From the NCBI GenBank assembly GCA_028290765.1, contig JAQGJF010000486.1, forward strand, positions 1-14,034: DNA of 14,034 nt. The letters run 5' to 3'. Position 1 is the stretch's first letter, and each line of letters starts with the position of its first letter. This document shows positions 1 through 6,916 of the stretch, piece by piece. The notes under the pieces were generated by a model, which worked only from the letters and a program-made list of their open reading frames with translations, did not search any database and was not told where the DNA came from. A program made the position numbers and the translations under genes. Source of the stretch: Tardiphaga sp. (GTDB taxonomy: Bacteria; Pseudomonadota; Alphaproteobacteria; Rhizobiales; Xanthobacteraceae).

Positions 1-1
1 G

Positions 2-1342
2 ATGCCGGCGCTGTCGCCGTCGATGGAAAAAGGCAACCTGGCCAAGGGGCTCATGAAAGAGGGCGACAAGGTCAAGTCCGGCGTCGTGATCGCGGAGATC
101 GAGACCGACAAGGCGACCATGGAAGTCGAGGCGGTCGATGAGGGTACGCTGGCCAAGATCCTGGTGCCCGAAGGCACCCAGGATGTGCCGGTCAACAAAC
201 TCATCGCGGTGCTCGCCGGCGAGGGCGAAGACGTGAAGTCGGCGGGAGCCGGGGCAGGGGCGTCGCCGCCGAAGCCGGCACCGGCCGCCGAAGCGCCCGC
301 CGCCAAGCCGGCTGCGGCCGCTGCCCCCGCAGCTGCTCCGGAAGCCAAGGCACCGGTTGCCGCCGTGCCGTCTGCTGCGCTTGCGCCCGCTGCGGCGCCG
401 CAGGCCAATGGTCACGCCCGGACGTTTTCGTCGCCGCTCGCCCGCCGCCTTGCCAAGGACGCGGGCATCGAACTTGGCCGCATCAACGGCTCCGGTCCGC
501 ATGGCCGGGTCATTGCGCGCGACGTCGAGGAAGCCAAATCCGGCAAGGGCCTCAAGGCGCCCGCCGCGGCGCCGTCAACCGCGCCGAGTATTGCGCCCTC
601 AATGTCGGACCAGCAGATCCGCGCGCTGTTCGAGGAGGGCAGCTACGAGGTGATCCCGCTCGACGGCATGCGCCGCACCATCGCCCAGCGCCTGACCGCT
701 TCGGTACAGACCATCCCGCATTTCTATCTCACGATGGACTGCAACATCGGCAAGCTTTTGGAAGCGCGCGAGGAGATCAATGCTGGCGCGCCGAAGGACA
801 AGGAAAAGAAGCCGCTCTACAAGCTGTCGGTCAATGATTTCGTCATCAAGGCGCTGGCGGTGGCGCTGCAGCGGATTCCCAACGCCAATGTGAGCTGGAC
901 CGAGAGCGGCATCCTCAAGCACAAGCATTCCGACGTCGGCGTTGCCGTGGCGATGCCCGGGGGCCTGATCACCCCGATCATCCGCAAGGCGGAAGAAAAA
1001 TCGCTGTCGGTGATCTCGGGCCAGATGAAGGATTTTGCCGCCCGCGCGCGCGCCCGCAAGCTCAAGCCCGAGGAATATCAGGGCGGCACCACCGCGGTGT
1101 CCAATCTCGGCATGTACGGCATCAAGGATTTTACCGCGGTGATCAATCCACCGCATGCCACGATTCTCGCGGTCGGCACCGGCGAGGAACGCGCGATCGT
1201 CAAGAACGGCAAGATCGAGATCGCGCAGATCATGAGCGTGACCATGTCCTGCGATCACCGCGCGGTCGACGGCGCGCTCGGCGCCGAACTGATCGGCGCC
1301 TTCAAGATGCTGATCGAAAATCCGGTCATGATGATGGTGTGA
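2..1342 (+). CDS. pdhC: Pyruvate dehydrogenase E2, dihydrolipoamide acetyltransferase (5' partial)
   Basis: E2 core of the pyruvate dehydrogenase complex; it moves the acetyl group from lipoamide to CoA in the cytoplasm. In order: a lipoyl domain (about residues 1-75, lipoyl lysine K37 in ETDKA), an Ala/Pro-rich flexible linker (about 85-140), a peripheral subunit-binding domain (about 143-178, SSPLARRLAKDAGIEL), and the catalytic domain ending with the DHRAVDG motif (H419, D423). The linker and single lipoyl domain fit the alphaproteobacterial E2 of about 450 residues. The ATG at position 2 is probably internal: relatives begin a few residues earlier with MPINILMPALSP, so the true start lies just outside the window. 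The lipoyl domain departs from the consensus I remember at several sites (see findings). It lies 4 bp before a small membrane gene and upstream of the E3 gene, as part of a pdh operon. The alternative, a 2-oxoglutarate or branched-chain E2, is less likely given the MPALSP-type start and E3 context. Confidence 0.95.
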   Translation: MPALSPSMEKGNLAKGLMKEGDKVKSGVVIAEIETDKATMEVEAVDEGTLAKILVPEGTQDVPVNKLIAVLAGEGEDVKSAGAGAGASPPKPAPAAEAPAAKPAAAAAPAAAPEAKAPVAAVPSAALAPAAAPQANGHARTFSSPLARRLAKDAGIELGRINGSGPHGRVIARDVEEAKSGKGLKAPAAAPSTAPSIAPSMSDQQIRALFEEGSYEVIPLDGMRRTIAQRLTASVQTIPHFYLTMDCNIGKLLEAREEINAGAPKDKEKKPLYKLSVNDFVIKALAVALQRIPNANVSWTESGILKHKHSDVGVAVAMPGGLITPIIRKAEEKSLSVISGQMKDFAARARARKLKPEEYQGGTTAVSNLGMYGIKDFTAVINPPHATILAVGTGEERAIVKNGKIEIAQIMSVTMSCDHRAVDGALGAELIGAFKMLIENPVMMMV

Positions 1343-1346
1343 GACG

Positions 1347-1790
1347 ATGCGTCTCGCTTCGGCTAATTTGTTTGCTTTGGCCATATATGTCTGCGCGCTC
1401 TTGTGCTGCTTTGCCTTCACTCTGGGGTTTTCGTTCTCAGGCGCCGTAATCTACATGGTGCTTGCCGGGCCCGCTGCCTTTGCCCTTGGCCTTATTTATT
1501 TCGTGCTGCTGCGGGCTCGGACGGCCGCCATTGTGGTGCTGGCCGTTTTGTCGATCGCACTTGGCTTTGCCTTCTTGAATCACAATGCTTTCATGAAATT
1601 CGTCGTTTTTGTCGATCAAAAAGACTTCGCTAACAGAGAGGTCGCTTTGTTCAGACAATGGATGAGTAACGGCAACGGTGACCAGTGGATCCGTATCGTT
1701 TGGGCAGGCGTCACGGCGGCGCTCGCACACCACCTCGTTTATGCCGCGCTCAATCCTCGTGTGGTAAAGGAATCGGTATCGCATGGCTGA
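1347..1790 (+). CDS. Small membrane protein of unknown function within the pdh operon
   Basis: A 147-residue protein I do not recognise. It has about four hydrophobic stretches (roughly residues 7-28, 32-53, 58-78 and 117-135). Between the third and fourth is a polar segment of about 35 residues containing DQKDFANREVALFRQW. The start ATG follows the pdhC stop by 4 bp, and the end overlaps the lpd start by 8 bp (ATGGCTGA), so it is probably translated by coupling with both neighbours. Base use differs from the flanks: positions 1561-1620 are 22/60 G+C, against 43/60 at 1801-1860 in the E3 gene. Codons such as TTT, AAA and TTG are frequent. This suggests a late insertion into the operon, or relaxed selection. 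No catalytic motif is visible. That it is a real gene is supported by the tight packing and the coherent membrane-protein pattern; the function is unknown. Confidence 0.7.
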   Translation: MRLASANLFALAIYVCALLCCFAFTLGFSFSGAVIYMVLAGPAAFALGLIYFVLLRARTAAIVVLAVLSIALGFAFLNHNAFMKFVVFVDQKDFANREVALFRQWMSNGNGDQWIRIVWAGVTAALAHHLVYAALNPRVVKESVSHG

Positions 1791-3204
1791 CACATCCTTC
1801 GACATCATCATCATCGGCGCCGGCCCCGGCGGCTACGTCACCGCCATTCGCGCCGCCCAGCTCGGCTTCAAGACGGCGGTGGTCGAAAAGGCCTATTTCG
1901 GCGGCATCTGCAACAACTGGGGCTGTATCCCGACCAAGGCGCTGCTGCGCTCGGCGGAAGTGTATCATCTGATGCAGCACGCCGCGGACTACGGCCTCAA
2001 GGCGGAAAAGATCTCGTTCGATCTGCAGGCGGTGGTGCAGCGTTCGCGCGGCGTGGTGAAGCGGTTGAACGACGGCGTCGGTTATCTGTTCAAGAAGAAC
2101 AAGGTCACGGTGATCTGGGGTGAGGCGACGCTCGATGCGCCGGGCAAGCTCACGGTCAAGAAATCCGCGGTCGAGGCGCCGAAGGGCGCGCTCGGCGAGG
2201 GCACCTATCAGGCCAAGCACATCATCGTCGCCACCGGCGCGCGGCCGCGCGTGCTGCCGGGGCTGGAGCCGGACAAGAAGCTGGTCTGGACCTATTTCGA
2301 GGCGATGGTGCCGGACAAGATGCCGAAATCGCTGCTGGTGGTCGGCTCCGGCGCGATCGGTATCGAATTCGCCTCGTTCTTCCGCACCATGGGCGCCGAG
2401 GTGACGGTGGTCGAGGTGCTGCCGCAGGTGCTGCCGGTGGAAGATGCCGAGATTTCCAAATTCGCGCAGAAGGCGTTCGAAAAACAGGGCATCAAGATTC
2501 TCACCAACACCAAGGTGACAAAACTCGAGAAGAAGAGCGACAGCGTGATCGCCACCCTCGACGACGGCAAGGGCAAGCCGCAGACCATCGAGGTCGACCG
2601 GGTGATCTCGGCGGTCGGCGTGGTCGGCAATATCGAAAACCTCGGCCTCGAAAAGCTCGGGGTCAAGACCGAGCGCGGCTGCATCGTCATCGACGGCTTC
2701 TGCAAGACCAACGTGCCCGGACTCTATGCGATCGGCGATGTCGCCGGCCCGCCGATGCTGGCGCACAAGGCCGAGCATGAAGGCGTCATCTGCGTCGAGG
2801 CCATCAAGGGCCTGCATCCGCATCCGATGGACAAGAACATGATTCCGGGCTGCACCTATTGCGCGCCGCAGGTGGCGTCGGTCGGCATGACCGAGGCCAA
2901 AGCCAAGGAGGGCGGCCGCGAAATCCGTGTCGGCCGGTTCCCGTTCGTCGGCAATGGCAAGGCGATCGCGCTCGGCGAGGACCAGGGACTGGTGAAGGTG
3001 ATCTTCGACAAGAAGACCGGCCAACTGCTCGGTGCGCACATGATTGGCGCGGAAGTGACCGAACTCATCCAGGGCTATGTGGTGGCGATGAATCTGGAGA
3101 CGACGGAGGAAGAGCTGATGCACACCATCTTCCCGCATCCGACGCTGTCGGAGATGATGAAGGAAGCGGTGCTTGACGCCTATGGGCGCGTGCTCAACAT
3201 GTAA
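1783..3204 (+). CDS. lpdA: Dihydrolipoyl dehydrogenase (E3)
   Basis: FAD-dependent E3 subunit that reoxidises the dihydrolipoyl groups of E2 and passes electrons to NAD+. The 473-residue length is normal. It shows the N-terminal FAD-binding GAGPGG (12-17), the redox disulfide C43/C48 in CNNWGCIPTK, the NAD-binding VGSGAIG (187-193), the second FAD contact GLYAIGDVAG (around 314), and the C-terminal dimer-interface base H452 with E457 in HPTLSE. All key residues are present. One departure is asparagine directly after the first redox cysteine, where relatives I recall have leucine (CLNWGC). The start ATG lies within the end of the preceding membrane gene (8-bp overlap), and MADTSFDIIIIGAGPGG begins exactly where the family does. 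Its place after E2 argues that it is the E3 used by pyruvate dehydrogenase. Confidence 0.96.
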   Translation: MADTSFDIIIIGAGPGGYVTAIRAAQLGFKTAVVEKAYFGGICNNWGCIPTKALLRSAEVYHLMQHAADYGLKAEKISFDLQAVVQRSRGVVKRLNDGVGYLFKKNKVTVIWGEATLDAPGKLTVKKSAVEAPKGALGEGTYQAKHIIVATGARPRVLPGLEPDKKLVWTYFEAMVPDKMPKSLLVVGSGAIGIEFASFFRTMGAEVTVVEVLPQVLPVEDAEISKFAQKAFEKQGIKILTNTKVTKLEKKSDSVIATLDDGKGKPQTIEVDRVISAVGVVGNIENLGLEKLGVKTERGCIVIDGFCKTNVPGLYAIGDVAGPPMLAHKAEHEGVICVEAIKGLHPHPMDKNMIPGCTYCAPQVASVGMTEAKAKEGGREIRVGRFPFVGNGKAIALGEDQGLVKVIFDKKTGQLLGAHMIGAEVTELIQGYVVAMNLETTEEELMHTIFPHPTLSEMMKEAVLDAYGRVLNM

Positions 3205-3241
3205 CGTTTCATTCCGGAACATGTGCCGACGGTCTTGACCG

Positions 3242-3260
3242 GAAGCCGGATACCGGCTTC
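3242..3260. repeat. Perfect hairpin after lpdA, probably remnant of a dispersed repeat
   Basis: An 8-bp perfect stem, GAAGCCGG / CCGGCTTC, with a 3-base loop (ATA), 37 bp after the lpdA stop. No T-run follows, so it is not a classical intrinsic terminator. The bases just after it (gagtgttttccag) resemble the start of the repeat at 5656-5762 (gagcgttttccag), so it may be a decayed copy of that family. It could still stabilise the 3' end of the pdh mRNA. Confidence 0.5.
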
Positions 3261-3282
3261 GGATAGAGTGTTTTCCAGACTT

Positions 3283-3366
3283 CGTAGGATGGGTAGAGCG
3301 CAGCGAAACCCATCACCACACGGCCCGCAGCAAGATGGGTTTCGCAAACGCTCAACCCATCCTACG
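3283..3366. repeat. Dispersed palindromic repeat (CGTAGGATGGGT family)
   Basis: Two inverted arms of about 32 bp: left 3283-3314 beginning CGTAGGATGGGT, right 3334-3366 ending ACCCATCCTACG, with a 19-bp centre. The arms match except at two short internal places near the middle. It lies in the 195-bp gap between lpdA and the threonine-synthase-family gene. I recognise the GTAGGATGGGT...ACCCATCCTAC arms as a sequence scattered between genes in many proteobacteria. It resembles a REP or non-autonomous MITE-like element and has no coding capacity. On transcription it would fold into a long hairpin that separates the pdh transcript from the next gene. Confidence 0.8.
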
Positions 3367-3399
3367 GACTGACAATCAAAAAAAAGCGAGACGCCCCCC

Positions 3400-4641
3400 G
3401 TGAAAGAAAACGACAACCTCACTGCCGAACGCCCGACCTTCGTGACCCATCTCGAATGCGCGATGGAGGGCGATCATTATGCGGCCGACCAGATCCATAA
3501 TCTGTCGAAAGCGGGCAAGCCGTTGCTGGTGCGCTACGACCTTGCCGGCGTCAAGAAGGCTCTGACCAAGGACGCGCTGGCGCAGCGCCCGGCGGATCTG
3601 TGGCGCTACCGCGAACTGCTGCCGGTGCGCAAGACCAGTGACATCGTCAGCCTCGGTGAGGTGACGACGCCGCTGATCCGGCTGCCGAAGCTGGCCAAAA
3701 AAATCGGCGGCGGCGAGATCATCGTCAAGGACGAGGGCCGGCTGCCGACCGGCTCGTTCAAGGCGCGCGGCCTGGTGATGGCGGTGTCGATGGGCAAGGC
3801 ACTCGGCATCAAGCACATGGCCATGCCGACCAACGGCAATGCCGGCGCGGCGCTCGCGGCCTATGCGACCAGTTGCGGCATCCGGACCACGATCTTCTGT
3901 CCCGCCGATACGCCCGAGGTGAATGTCAGCGAGATCGAGCTGCAGGGTGCCACGGTCTATCGCGTCAACGGCCTGATCGACGATTGCGGCAAGATCGTCG
4001 GCGAGGGCAAAGCCAAGGCCGGCTGGTTCGATACCTCGACGCTGAAGGAGCCGTACCGGATCGAAGGCAAGAAGACGATGGGTCTCGAACTCGCCGAGCA
4101 GCTCGGCTGGGAGGTCCCCGACGTGATCTTCTATCCGACCGGGGGCGGCACCGGACTGATCGGGATGTGGAAGGCGTTTGCCGAACTTGAAGCCATCGGC
4201 TTCATCGGCTCTGAGCGGCCGCGCATGGTCGCGGTGCAGGCCGCCGGCTGCGCGCCGATGGTGCGGGCCTATGAGCAGGGCACCGAACACGCCACCCGCT
4301 GGGAGGACGCCCACACGATTGCGTCGGGCATCCGCGTGCCGCAGGCGGTCGGAGATTTTCTGATCCTGCGGGCGGTCCGTGAGAGCAAAGGTTTTGCGAT
4401 AGCGGTGAGCGACGAGAATATTTCTGCTGCGCTGAACGAAGTGGCGCGCGAAGAAGGCTTGTTGCTGTGTCCGGAGGGCGCCGCCACCTATGCCGCCTAC
4501 AAGGAAAGCCTGGCCGACGGCCGCGTCAAAAAAGAAGATCGCGTGATGCTTTTCAATTGCGCCACCGGACTTAAATATCCGTTGCCGCCGGTGACGCGTA
4601 CGCTCGACCGCTTCAAGCCGATCGACTACGCGGCGCTTTGA
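3400..4641 (+). CDS. Threonine synthase family PLP-dependent enzyme
   Basis: Fold-type II PLP enzyme of the threonine synthase family, probably converting O-phosphohomoserine to threonine in the cytoplasm. Visible features: the PLP Schiff-base lysine K121 in PTGSFKARG, a substrate or cofactor loop PTNGNAGAALAAYA (about 146-160), and the phosphate-binding glycine loop GGGTG (248-252). The N-terminus (FVTHLECAMEGDHYAADQIHNL) resembles the zinc-ribbon-like N-terminus of archaeal-type threonine synthases with most cysteines lost. The 413-residue length fits. The start chosen is GTG at 3400, because it keeps this N-terminal block; the next ATG (3463) would cut into it. The Shine-Dalgarno is weak. 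It stands alone after a palindromic repeat, with no other threonine-pathway gene nearby, so another beta-replacement or elimination activity on a related substrate cannot be excluded; no gene symbol is assigned. Confidence 0.82.
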   Translation: MKENDNLTAERPTFVTHLECAMEGDHYAADQIHNLSKAGKPLLVRYDLAGVKKALTKDALAQRPADLWRYRELLPVRKTSDIVSLGEVTTPLIRLPKLAKKIGGGEIIVKDEGRLPTGSFKARGLVMAVSMGKALGIKHMAMPTNGNAGAALAAYATSCGIRTTIFCPADTPEVNVSEIELQGATVYRVNGLIDDCGKIVGEGKAKAGWFDTSTLKEPYRIEGKKTMGLELAEQLGWEVPDVIFYPTGGGTGLIGMWKAFAELEAIGFIGSERPRMVAVQAAGCAPMVRAYEQGTEHATRWEDAHTIASGIRVPQAVGDFLILRAVRESKGFAIAVSDENISAALNEVAREEGLLLCPEGAATYAAYKESLADGRVKKEDRVMLFNCATGLKYPLPPVTRTLDRFKPIDYAAL

Positions 4642-4686
4642 TATTATGTGTTGCATCGCGCGAAGACGCGGTGCGAGGGAGGGGTG

Positions 4687-5658
4687 ATGAGAAGCGCAGT
4701 TTTCGCCGCGTTGATCGCGACGCTGAATTTCAGCGGCGTTGCGGTTGCGGATAATTACCCGTCGCATCCCATTACCGTCGTGGTGCCGTTTTCCGCCGGC
4801 GGTCCGTCCGATGCGATGGCGCGGATTCTCGCCGAGCGCATGAAGACCACGCTGGGCGAAACCCTTCTGATCGAAAACGTGACCGGAGCCGGCGGTTCGC
4901 TCGGCGTCGGGCGCGCGGTGCGCGCGCCGGCCGACGGCTACACCATCAGCTTCGGCCATCTCGGCACCCACGTCGCCAACGGCGCAATCTACAAGCTCGG
5001 CTACGACCTCGTGGCCGATCTCGAGCCGGTGGCGCTGCTGCCCTCCAACCCGATGATCATCGTCAGCAAGAACGCCGTGCCGGCAAAATCGCTGAAGGAA
5101 CTGCTGGCCTGGATCAAGGCGAGCTCGACGCCGGTCACCGCCGGCACGGCGGGCGCGGGTTCAGGCTCTCATATTGCCGGGCTGTATTTCGAGAACGCGG
5201 CCGGCGTCAAACTGCAATATGTGCCGTATCGCGGCACCGCGCCGGCGATGAACGATCTCGTCGCCGGCCAGATCGATCTGATGATCGATCAGACCTCCAA
5301 TTCCATCGGCCAGGTGCGGGCCGGCTCGATCCGCGCCTATGCGGTCACCGACAGCAAGCGCGTCGAGACGGCGCTCGACGTTCCGACCACCGACGAGGCC
5401 GGTCTGCCCGGCTTTCACATGACGCTGTGGTCGGGGCTGTGGGTGCCGAAGGGAACGCCGCAGGAGATCGTGGCAAAACTCAACGCGGCGGCGGTCGATG
5501 CGTTGAACGATCCGGCGGTTCGCAAGCAGCTCGAAAATCTGGGCCTGCAAATGCCGCCGGCCGATCAACTGTCGCCGCAAGCGCTCGGGACCTGGCAGAA
5601 AGCCGAAATCGCCAAATGGTGGCCGATGATCAAGGCCGCCAACGTCAAGGTCGATTAG
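4687..5658 (+). CDS. Bug/TctC-family periplasmic solute-binding protein
   Basis: A 323-residue secreted binding protein of the tripartite tricarboxylate transporter (TctC/Bug) family, which binds carboxylated solutes in the periplasm. It has a signal peptide (MRSAVFAALIATLNFSGVAVA, cleavage before DNYPSHPI), then the family opening PITVVVPFSAGGPSDAMARIL, a middle block GAGSGSHIAGLYFENAAGVK and the YVPYRGTAPAMNDLVAGQID segment typical of these proteins. The start at 4687 is preferred over the GTG at 4648, because a strong purine-rich site (GAGGGAGGGG) lies just upstream and the signal peptide begins there. It is an orphan: no TctA/TctB membrane genes are in the window, as is usual for this expanded family. 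It is 45 bp after the threonine-synthase-like gene and may be cotranscribed. The stop codon TAG overlaps the start of a dispersed repeat. The substrate cannot be read from sequence. Confidence 0.9.
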   Translation: MRSAVFAALIATLNFSGVAVADNYPSHPITVVVPFSAGGPSDAMARILAERMKTTLGETLLIENVTGAGGSLGVGRAVRAPADGYTISFGHLGTHVANGAIYKLGYDLVADLEPVALLPSNPMIIVSKNAVPAKSLKELLAWIKASSTPVTAGTAGAGSGSHIAGLYFENAAGVKLQYVPYRGTAPAMNDLVAGQIDLMIDQTSNSIGQVRAGSIRAYAVTDSKRVETALDVPTTDEAGLPGFHMTLWSGLWVPKGTPQEIVAKLNAAAVDALNDPAVRKQLENLGLQMPPADQLSPQALGTWQKAEIAKWWPMIKAANVKVD

Positions 5659-5762
5659 AGCGTTTTCCAGCGAAGCGGACCCCGGTTCGCGTCAAGAAAG
5701 CGCGTCAAAATAACGAATCTAGAGCCCCGTTTCGACTCTATCGAAGCGGGAAAGGCTCTAGA
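5656..5762. repeat. Dispersed composite repeat with 3' hairpin (TAGAGCGTTTTCCAGCG family)
   Basis: It starts at the TAG stop of the TctC-like gene and runs into a near-perfect hairpin at 5718-5762: outer arms TCTAGAGCC / GGCTCTAGA and inner arms CCCGTTTCGA / TCGAAGCGGG with one mismatch. I recognise both halves as a sequence found many times between genes in Bradyrhizobium and relatives. No T-run follows, so termination would have to be Rho-dependent; protection of the mRNA 3' end is another possibility. Confidence 0.75.
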
Positions 5763-5951
5763 CGCGGTTGGACGAGTTTTTCGCGGTGCGAAGATAAGTC
5801 TGCTGAAGATCTAGCCGGAAAATTTTTTGACCAAAAAAATGGCTCGCCGCTTCGTGAAGCGCGGCGGCCTGATAATCATATCGGTCAGCGCCATCTGCTG
5901 TCCAAGCCAACGCATCAGGCGTGCTCGGCTCGAAACTTCAGGGAGATGGTT
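5763..5951. other. Intergenic stretch before a small secreted-protein gene
   Basis: About 190 bp without a supported gene. It holds an AT-rich patch (5820-5840) and a small hairpin at 5846-5865 (CGCTTC / GAAGCG core) with no T-run. A GGGAG sequence at 5941-5945 gives the ribosome-binding site of the next gene. I found no convincing -35/-10 pair. Confidence 0.4.
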
Positions 5952-6212
5952 ATGCGAAAGATTATTTTCACCGCGCTGGGCTCAGCATTGATTGTGTTGT
6001 CGGTGGCCAACGCGGCTGGTGCCGCGGAGCGTCATCATCATGCGCGGCGGGCCGTGCAGCAACCGACATATGATAACAACACCAGACTTCGCGACTCCCG
6101 CGCGGAGTTCGGCCCGGTTTATCAGTCGTACCCGAACTATGATGCACGCACTTGGGGCGGTGGTGATGCGCGGGCCTGGGGCGGTGCGATATCCGCGCCC
6201 GCCGGACATTGA
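5952..6212 (+). CDS. Small predicted secreted protein, unknown function
   Basis: An 86-residue protein with a clear Sec signal peptide (MRKIIFTALGSALIVLSVANAAGA, cleavage near AGA-AERHH). The mature part is about 60 residues, begins with a His-rich stretch (RHHHARR), contains several tyrosines, and ends with an imperfect tandem repeat DARTWGGG / DARAWGGA. No domain is recognised. The start at 5952 is chosen over 5946 because GGGAG lies 6 bases upstream of it. A longer reading frame upstream exists but has no signal of being coding and runs through the repeat at 5656-5762. The His/Tyr/Trp/Gly-rich mature part is typical of small cell-envelope proteins in this group; a metal-binding role is only a guess. 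Confidence 0.6.
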   Translation: MRKIIFTALGSALIVLSVANAAGAAERHHHARRAVQQPTYDNNTRLRDSRAEFGPVYQSYPNYDARTWGGGDARAWGGAISAPAGH

Positions 6213-6345
6213 GGCCGCCGTGTTTCGCGGTGCGGCTGTTCGGTCGCGTGTTCACGGCGCGATCACCTAACCGTTAGCCTGGAACAGGAACAAGCCGGAG
6301 GCTGCGCGATTTTGCATGGGTCGTTTCAACAGGAGACCTCCATCC

Positions 6346-6582
6346 ATGCGAAAGACCCTACTCACGTCCGTTTGTGCCGCCGTCATCGGCCTGTCCGCCA
6401 TCGCCGCCGCATCGGCGCAAACCTCGACTGAAACGCAGCCCGGTGCGGCCGCCGGCAGCCAGACCGGCGCAACAACCGGCACCGACCACAGTTCGATGAA
6501 TGCGATGAACAAGACGACGAAGAAGACCAAAACGACGAAGAAACCGACCAAGGACGACAGCGCGACGATGGACAAGAAGTAG
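6346..6582 (+). CDS. Small predicted periplasmic Lys/Thr-rich protein, unknown function
   Basis: A 78-residue protein. A signal peptide (MRKTLLTSVCAAVIGLSAIA, cleavage after ASA before QTSTETQ) is followed by a low-complexity mature part. This part has a Gly/Ala/Thr-rich first half and a strongly basic Lys/Thr-rich tail (NKTTKKTKTTKKPTKDD). The start at 6346 is favoured by AGGAG at 6331-6335 and because the signal peptide begins there; an earlier ATG at 6316 would add a non-signal extension. A strong intrinsic terminator follows 28 bp after the stop. The previous gene also begins MRK and also encodes a short secreted protein, but I see no similarity in the mature parts. No function can be assigned. 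Confidence 0.65.
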   Translation: MRKTLLTSVCAAVIGLSAIAAASAQTSTETQPGAAAGSQTGATTGTDHSSMNAMNKTTKKTKTTKKPTKDDSATMDKK

Positions 6583-6609
6583 TCCGTTTTCGCGTCGTCA
6601 TTTGCGAGG

Positions 6610-6635
6610 AAGCCGGCCGGCCAGGCCGGCTTTTT
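6610..6635 (+). terminator. Intrinsic terminator after the Lys/Thr-rich protein gene
   Basis: A 9-bp GC-rich stem (AAGCCGGCC 6610-6618 / GGCCGGCTT 6624-6632) with a 5-base loop, followed directly by further Ts (6633-6635). This is the clearest Rho-independent terminator in the window. It ends the small secreted-protein transcription unit and isolates ilvD, which must have its own promoter. Confidence 0.85.
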
Positions 6636-6916
6636 CGTTGGACGAAGATCTGGAGGTGCGGTTCGGACCCATCCGGCCATTCCCGGTGACCGGATCCCTG
6701 ACCGTTGCCCGGCGTCCACAAATGTTGCTTTGATGCAACAGTTCCCGAAGATTTAGCCCTCACAGCGCCCAGCCCTTGCGTACGCCGCTATTTAGCCACA
6801 CCCCTCGATGAAATCATACCTTCGCAGGCTGACGGCCGCGGCGCTCGAAGGCGATGGGAAATCCAGTGTTTCTGGGTTTTCCGGGTTCTAAAGAGGGGCC
6901 GGGAAGCGGGATGACA
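6636..6916. promoter_or_regulatory. Upstream region of ilvD with an 18-bp palindrome
   Basis: About 280 bp between the terminator and the ilvD start, with no supported gene. It contains a perfect inverted repeat TGTTGC-TTTGAT-GCAACA at 6723-6740, about 175 bp before ilvD, which could be a regulator site or a small RNA stem. I found no convincing sigma-70 promoter pair; the best overlap with the palindrome (TTGCTT at 6725, 17-bp spacer, AAGATT) is weak. A purine-rich GGGAAG sequence at 6901-6906 is the likely ribosome-binding site. Confidence 0.4.

Noticed and set aside
1750..3222. Long open frame (about 490 codons) on the minus strand opposite lpdA
   Set aside because: It lies fully antisense to a well-motivated E3 gene; its His/Arg/Asp-rich translation matches no family and is a product of high-GC codon use.
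3242..3260. Hairpin after lpdA as an intrinsic terminator
   Set aside because: No T-run follows the stem; more likely a decayed repeat copy.
3376..4971. Open frame of about 530 codons on the minus strand opposite the threonine-synthase-like gene
   Set aside because: Antisense shadow with the same high-GC signature and no recognisable domain; the plus-strand gene has clear PLP motifs.
3400..5658. Threonine-synthase-like enzyme and TctC-like binding protein as one transport-catabolic system
   Set aside because: Both are on the same strand and close, but Bug/TctC proteins are commonly orphans and there is no further evidence of a shared substrate.
5427..5951. Upstream extension of the small secreted-protein frame
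   Set aside because: It would overlap the end of the TctC-like gene and run through a dispersed repeat; the signal peptide and ribosome-binding site place the start at 5952.
6281..6291. GGAAC-GGAAC pair before the Lys/Thr-rich protein gene as an EcfG general-stress promoter
   Set aside because: No CGTT-like -10 element at 16-17 bp from either GGAAC.
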